Of a DNA stretch of 64,000 nucleotides, positions 59,900 to 64,000 are shown one piece after another. Source of the stretch: Alkalibacter saccharofermentans DSM 14828 (GTDB lineage Bacteria > Bacillota > Clostridia > Eubacteriales > Alkalibacteraceae); the NCBI RefSeq assembly GCF_900128885.1, contig NZ_FQTU01000003.1:124001-188000 (forward strand), in the 5' to 3' direction. Numbering within the stretch: position 1 is the stretch's first letter; each line of letters starts with the position of its first letter. A program made the position numbers and the translations under genes. The notes beneath the pieces were generated by a model. It worked only from the letters and a program-made list of their open reading frames with translations, had not been told where the DNA came from and did no database searches.

Positions 59900-62065
59900 T
59901 TGTCCTTATATCACTTAAGAAGAAAAAAAAGGCTGATATTTGCCTTTTTTGTATTTTCAATACTTTTCATAGTGCTTGCTGCAAAACTAACCTATATTCA
60001 AGCTTATAATTCTATAAATCTTACTGATGCCCAAATCAACCAGCTTATGGGCGAAATCCCTATAACTGCCACAAGAGGCGATATTTATGACAGAAATATG
60101 AACATATTGGCTCAAGATGCTTCTGCCAGCAGCATTTACGCAAGGCCTGGGAATATCGAAGATCCTCAAGAGGTCGGAGCATTCTTAAGCGAGGTGCTTG
60201 GACTTGACCTCGAGGAAACCGTAAACAAAATCTCCAATGAGGAATCAACCATGGTTTTGATTGCCAGGAAGGTAGACAATGACAAGGCATTTAAAATCAA
60301 CGATCAAGGATTCAGAGGCATCGAAATTTCAGAGGATAAAAAAAGATACTACACCAATGGAAATTTTGCTTCATATATACTTGGATTTACGGGCAGCGAC
60401 CACCAAGGCTTGTATGGAATTGAAAGGATTTTCCAGGATGAGCTTAGCGGTGAAGACGGTGTGTTGGTCTATGAAAAAGACGGAAAGAACCAAAAGGTAC
60501 CTTCAGGATACCAAATCACCATACCAGCGGTTCCTGGCGACCATGTAGTCCTTACAGTGGATTCGATTATTCAGCACTTTATCGAATCGGCTTTGGAGGG
60601 CAGCATGGAAACTTTAAATCCAAAGCGTTTAATTGCAATAGCGATGGATCCCAAAACAGGCGAAGTATTGGGTATGTCTTCAAAGCCGGATTACGATCTA
60701 AACAATCCTCGTCTTATAAGTGAAGAAATTTCTTTAAGGCTCTCAGATGACTTGGAGGGAAAAAACTTTGGTGAACAGCAACAGATAATGTGGAACAACC
60801 CCGCCGTGAGCTTCAATTACGAGCCGGGCTCTACGTTTAAGGTCATAACAGCTGCCGCTGCGCTGGAGGAAGGCGTAGTAAGGCCGGATACCGTATTTTA
60901 TGACGAAGGCTTTATTATGGTAGATGGAATAAGAATCCGATGCCATATATTCCCTGACAAACATGGTGAAGAGACTTTCCTAGAGGCGGTTACAAACTCC
61001 TGCAATCCAGTCATGGTGGAGACGATCATGAAAATGAACCCAGCGGTATTTTACAAATATCTTTATAATTTCGGTTTAGGTGATAGGACGGGAATTCAGC
61101 TAGACGGCGAGGAGTACGGAATAGTTCCTATTAATACAAATGTCAAGAATGTGGATTATGCCACCAAGTCATTCGGTCAGGGCATAGGCGTGACGCCGAT
61201 ACAGTTGGTGACGGCCCTTACAGCGGTGGTAAATGACGGTAAATATGTACAGCCAACCATGGTAAAGGAAATAAGGTCCAACGAGGGCAACAAGATCATA
61301 AGAAGATTTGAGAGCGATCCGGTAAGGCAGATAGTATCCAAGGAAACATCTGCGGCAGTTAAAGAAGCTATGAAAAATGTGATAGACGAAAACAAGACAA
61401 TGACAGATCTGGCAGAGGGCTTCAGCATCGGAGGCAAAACTGGTACAGCCCAAAAAATTGTAGACGGAAGATACGCTCCCGGAACCTATGTGACTTCATT
61501 TTTTGGATTTGCACCGGTGGAAGATCCTCAGATAGCCATACTGCTTTTGGTCGACGAACCTGAAAGCAGCAGAGCTACAGGAAGCACCACAGCTGCACCT
61601 ATAGCGATAGAAATAATAAAAAACACTTTGAAGTATTTGAATGTTCCTTCAGAAAATCAAGCTGACTTCGGAAATACGGATATAGTTCCTGATATTAGGA
61701 ATCAGGATATGCAGACAGCGATAGAGGTTTTAGACAGACTGGAAATCGACTATGAGGTGACAGGAGACACAGATGACGAAACAGCCATTGTAGTAGATCA
61801 AAGTCCGATGCCCGGGAATTTGATAGAAAAAGGTACAAAGGTCAGGTTTACGGCGTCCTCATTGGGAAATGAAGACCGGGAAATGGTAACCGTGCCTAAT
61901 GTAATGGATATGAGCATCAACAATGCCATGGACGTACTCAGGCGAAGCGGGCTTGCTATGGATATTTTAGGAAAAGGTGGATTTTCAGTATCGCAGATGC
62001 CAGAAGCGGGTGAACTCGTAGAGAAGGGAACAGGGGTTGTAGTAGAATTTAAGCATCCCCAATAA
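59900..62065 (+). CDS. Class B penicillin-binding protein with PASTA domains (PBP2/SpoVD)
   Basis: Peptidoglycan transpeptidase of the septum or spore cortex, 721 residues, TTG start after GGAGG. One N-terminal membrane anchor (about 11-30), a pedestal/dimerisation domain (about 50-215) and a transpeptidase domain with active Ser in PGSTFK (near 311), SCN (near 370) and KTGTAQ (near 515). Two C-terminal PASTA repeats (about 595-655 and 660-720). The position in the dcw cluster fits either FtsI/Pbp2B or the sporulation-specific SpoVD; two PASTA repeats occur in Pbp2B and one in SpoVD of Bacillus, favouring the vegetative role. Confidence 0.93.
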   Translation: MSLYHLRRKKRLIFAFFVFSILFIVLAAKLTYIQAYNSINLTDAQINQLMGEIPITATRGDIYDRNMNILAQDASASSIYARPGNIEDPQEVGAFLSEVLGLDLEETVNKISNEESTMVLIARKVDNDKAFKINDQGFRGIEISEDKKRYYTNGNFASYILGFTGSDHQGLYGIERIFQDELSGEDGVLVYEKDGKNQKVPSGYQITIPAVPGDHVVLTVDSIIQHFIESALEGSMETLNPKRLIAIAMDPKTGEVLGMSSKPDYDLNNPRLISEEISLRLSDDLEGKNFGEQQQIMWNNPAVSFNYEPGSTFKVITAAAALEEGVVRPDTVFYDEGFIMVDGIRIRCHIFPDKHGEETFLEAVTNSCNPVMVETIMKMNPAVFYKYLYNFGLGDRTGIQLDGEEYGIVPINTNVKNVDYATKSFGQGIGVTPIQLVTALTAVVNDGKYVQPTMVKEIRSNEGNKIIRRFESDPVRQIVSKETSAAVKEAMKNVIDENKTMTDLAEGFSIGGKTGTAQKIVDGRYAPGTYVTSFFGFAPVEDPQIAILLLVDEPESSRATGSTTAAPIAIEIIKNTLKYLNVPSENQADFGNTDIVPDIRNQDMQTAIEVLDRLEIDYEVTGDTDDETAIVVDQSPMPGNLIEKGTKVRFTASSLGNEDREMVTVPNVMDMSINNAMDVLRRSGLAMDILGKGGFSVSQMPEAGELVEKGTGVVVEFKHPQ

Positions 62066-62093
62066 TATTTAAATATGATTCAAGAGGTGTGCC

Positions 62094-63572
62094 ATGAAAC
62101 TTTCAAAAATTCTTGAAAAAATAGATTGTCAGCTCATGTATGGAAACGCTGATAAGGATATAACCGGACTGGAGTTTGACTCGAGAAAGTGCAAACCTGG
62201 GGATTTGTTTATCGCCATATCAGGTTTTGAGTCAGACGGCAATAACTATATTGATGAAGCTATATCTAAAGGTGCCGTTGCAGTCTTGTCAGAAAAAGAA
62301 CCCAATAGCAAAGTCATGAATCATGCTTATCTAAAGGTGCCAAACGCACGAAAGGCCATGTCAAAGGCTGCTGCGGTATTAAACGGAGATCCTTCTAAAA
62401 GGCTGAAAGTAATAGGGATAACAGGCACCAACGGTAAAACAAGTACAGCTTACTTCTTAAGAAGCATACTCGAATACTGGGGAAAGACGACCGGAATAAT
62501 AGGAACCTTGGGGAATTATTGTAAGGGTTTAGAGTTGGAATCTGAACATACGACTCCTGAATCCGTAGAGATTCAAAGGCTTTTACGGGCAATGGAAGAA
62601 CAAGGTGCAGAGTATGTGGTGATGGAGGTTTCATCTCATGGCCTAGACCTATACCGAGTGGAGGATGTGTGCTTTTCCGGCGCTGTTTTCACAAATCTAA
62701 CTCAGGATCATCTAGACTTTCACAAGACTATGGAAAGCTATTTCAATGCGAAAAAAAGATTGTTCGATTTTGAAATTGGCTATGGGGTGGTAAATACCGA
62801 TGATGACTACGGACTCAGGCTTTACAAGGAGAAAAAAAATGGGAAGTACAAGGTTACAGGCTATGGGCTGAAGGCCGTTGCAGATGGGAAGATAAGTGGA
62901 GTTTCAGCAGACGACAAAGGAACGACATTTGTAATTGATATAGACGGCAAGAGGCTTCCCTGCATTACCAATCAAATAGGAGGATTCAACGTATACAATC
63001 TTTCAGCGGCAATACTTGCTGCCAGAAACGAAGGTATGCCTGAAGACGGGATATTAGAGTGCATCAAGGAGATAAAGGGAGTTCCGGGAAGGCTGGAGCG
63101 TATAGATGTTGCAAGGGAATTCGAAGTAGTAATTGATTTTGCTCATACCCCTGATGGCTTGGAGAACATTCTAAAAGTTTTGCGAAATACCACCAAGGGA
63201 AGGCTTATTACCGTTTTTGGATGTGGTGGAGACAGAGATGTGACTAAGAGATCTATCATGGGAGAAATATCCGGCAAACTGAGCGACTTTTCTATACTCA
63301 CATCGGATAATCCAAGGTGGGAAAATCCCGATAGAATCATTGATGACATCGAAGAAGGAATAGTCAAAACCGGCGGAAGTTATATACGAGTTCCTGATAG
63401 AAGAAAGGCTTTAGAAACGGCACTGAAGATGGCAAAAAAAGACGATATGGTTTTGCTTGCAGGCAAAGGACACGAGCTTTGGCAGGTCGTAAATAGCGAG
63501 AAGATTACATTTAATGAGAGAGAAATTATTAAGGAGATCCTTAAAGACAATGAATCCAATCAAGATAAATGA
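62094..63572 (+). CDS. murE: UDP-MurNAc-tripeptide synthetase (meso-DAP type)
   Basis: Adds the third residue to UDP-MurNAc-L-Ala-D-Glu. It has 492 residues with an N-terminal UDP-binding domain, the ATP loop GITGTNGKTSTA (near residue 109), central ligase HTTPES (near 152) and a C-terminal domain carrying the specificity motif DNPRWENP (near 404). DNPR is characteristic of meso-diaminopimelate enzymes, as opposed to lysine-adding ones. GAGGTG precedes the ATG. Its end overlaps murF by 23 bases. Confidence 0.96.
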   Translation: MKLSKILEKIDCQLMYGNADKDITGLEFDSRKCKPGDLFIAISGFESDGNNYIDEAISKGAVAVLSEKEPNSKVMNHAYLKVPNARKAMSKAAAVLNGDPSKRLKVIGITGTNGKTSTAYFLRSILEYWGKTTGIIGTLGNYCKGLELESEHTTPESVEIQRLLRAMEEQGAEYVVMEVSSHGLDLYRVEDVCFSGAVFTNLTQDHLDFHKTMESYFNAKKRLFDFEIGYGVVNTDDDYGLRLYKEKKNGKYKVTGYGLKAVADGKISGVSADDKGTTFVIDIDGKRLPCITNQIGGFNVYNLSAAILAARNEGMPEDGILECIKEIKGVPGRLERIDVAREFEVVIDFAHTPDGLENILKVLRNTTKGRLITVFGCGGDRDVTKRSIMGEISGKLSDFSILTSDNPRWENPDRIIDDIEEGIVKTGGSYIRVPDRRKALETALKMAKKDDMVLLAGKGHELWQVVNSEKITFNEREIIKEILKDNESNQDK

Positions 63573-64000
63573 AGCAGTAGATGCGGTGAGGGGAGAATTG
63601 ATAAGCCCCGGATGCGGTTTAGAGATACGCGGAGTAAATATTGATACCCGGCAGCTTAAAAAAGGAGATCTTTTCATCGCCATAAAAGGTGAGAGGGTTG
63701 ACGGACACGACTTGTTGGAAGAAGCCGAAAATAAAGGTGCAGTTGCCGTATTTGTTGAAAAAGATGTAAATCACAAGTCGGATATGGCTATAATAAAAGT
63801 GAATGATACTGTGCGGGCGCTGCAGGACCTGGCATCAGCGTATAGAAAACAGTTCACCTGTCCCATAGTGGCAGTAACCGGCAGCAGCGGAAAGACGACC
63901 ACGAAGGATTTAATAAAAGCTGTTCTGTCTAGCAGGTACGAAACAATAGCCACAAAAGGCAATAAAAACAATCACATAGGTCTTCCTCTGACGGTCTTTG
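63550..64000 (+). CDS. murF: MurF, UDP-MurNAc-tripeptide:D-Ala-D-Ala ligase, 3' end outside window
   Basis: Adds D-Ala-D-Ala to complete the UDP-MurNAc pentapeptide. The frame from ATG 63550 (MNPIKINEAVDAVRGEL) stays open to the window edge, 150 codons. N-terminal Mur ligase domain features are seen (VNIDTRQLKKGDLFIAIKG near residue 29), then the ATP loop VTGSSGKTTTKDLI (near 109) and GNKNNHIGLPLTVF, diagnostic of MurF. It starts inside murE, with AAGGAG at 63531-63536, 13 bases from the ATG, so translational coupling is likely. Confidence 0.93.
   Translation, partial: MNPIKINEAVDAVRGELISPGCGLEIRGVNIDTRQLKKGDLFIAIKGERVDGHDLLEEAENKGAVAVFVEKDVNHKSDMAIIKVNDTVRALQDLASAYRKQFTCPIVAVTGSSGKTTTKDLIKAVLSSRYETIATKGNKNNHIGLPLTVF

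Noticed and set aside
1..64000. CRISPR arrays, IS elements, prophage, rRNA or tRNA genes
   Set aside because: I looked for regular direct repeats, transposase or integrase signatures, CCA-ended cloverleaf segments and rRNA motifs and saw none.

Overview
The window is a contiguous stretch of a low-to-moderate GC Gram-positive chromosome, most likely an anaerobic member of the Clostridia. The evidence is the class II (B12-dependent) ribonucleotide reductase, T-box leaders on thrS and pheS, an AUC-initiated infC behind an L20-type leader, an OLE RNA with its membrane partner OapA, a meso-diaminopimelate-type MurE and a giant 2-hydroxyacyl-CoA dehydratase activase-like protein. The genus is not resolved. 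Nearly all the DNA is coding; I see no rRNA, tRNA, CRISPR array, IS element or prophage.

Region 1 (1-13.6 kb): the 3' part of gltX, then arginine biosynthesis as two divergent units, argGH on the minus strand and argC-argJ-argB-argD-carA-carB on the plus strand, followed by plsY. Every step from glutamate to arginine is covered except ornithine carbamoyltransferase (argF). The regulator argR lies 50 kb away in the OLE operon. Region 2 (13.7-20.8 kb): nrdJ with candidate NrdR boxes, a TraB-family membrane protein, a MazG-like pyrophosphatase, a class IV aminotransferase coupled to a GME-fold-like protein, and a HAD phosphatase.

Region 3 (20.8-31.1 kb): translation genes. These are T-box/thrS, L20 leader/infC-rpmI-rplT, a Ktr/Trk potassium uptake pair, an rRNA methyltransferase and T-box/pheST. 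Region 4 (31.1-39.5 kb): a divergent acetate kinase homologue, a polytopic membrane protein, an FGGY kinase, a 1421-residue activase/dehydratase fusion and the frameshifted remains of a GGDEF domain that standard ORF calling misses.

Region 5 (39.6-46.7 kb) is the main accessory locus: a SorC regulator with palindromic operator, GutM, the glucitol-type PTS proteins IIC, IIBC and IIA, a homoserine-dehydrogenase-like oxidoreductase with a SAF domain, a HAD-IIA phosphatase and a glycerol-1-phosphate-dehydrogenase-family enzyme. It has the sorbitol transporter but no sorbitol-6-phosphate dehydrogenase, so it probably handles a different polyol by a route I cannot name.

Region 6 (46.7-57.9 kb): asp23, nusB, a TsaD paralogue, xseAB, ispA, OLE RNA, oapA, tlyA, nadK, argR and recN, then pduL and lgt. 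Region 7 (57.9-64 kb): the start of the division and cell wall cluster, mraZ-rsmH-ftsL-spoVD/pbp-murE-murF, behind a promoter carrying TGG repeats at exact 10-bp spacing (likely MraZ boxes). murF runs off the window.
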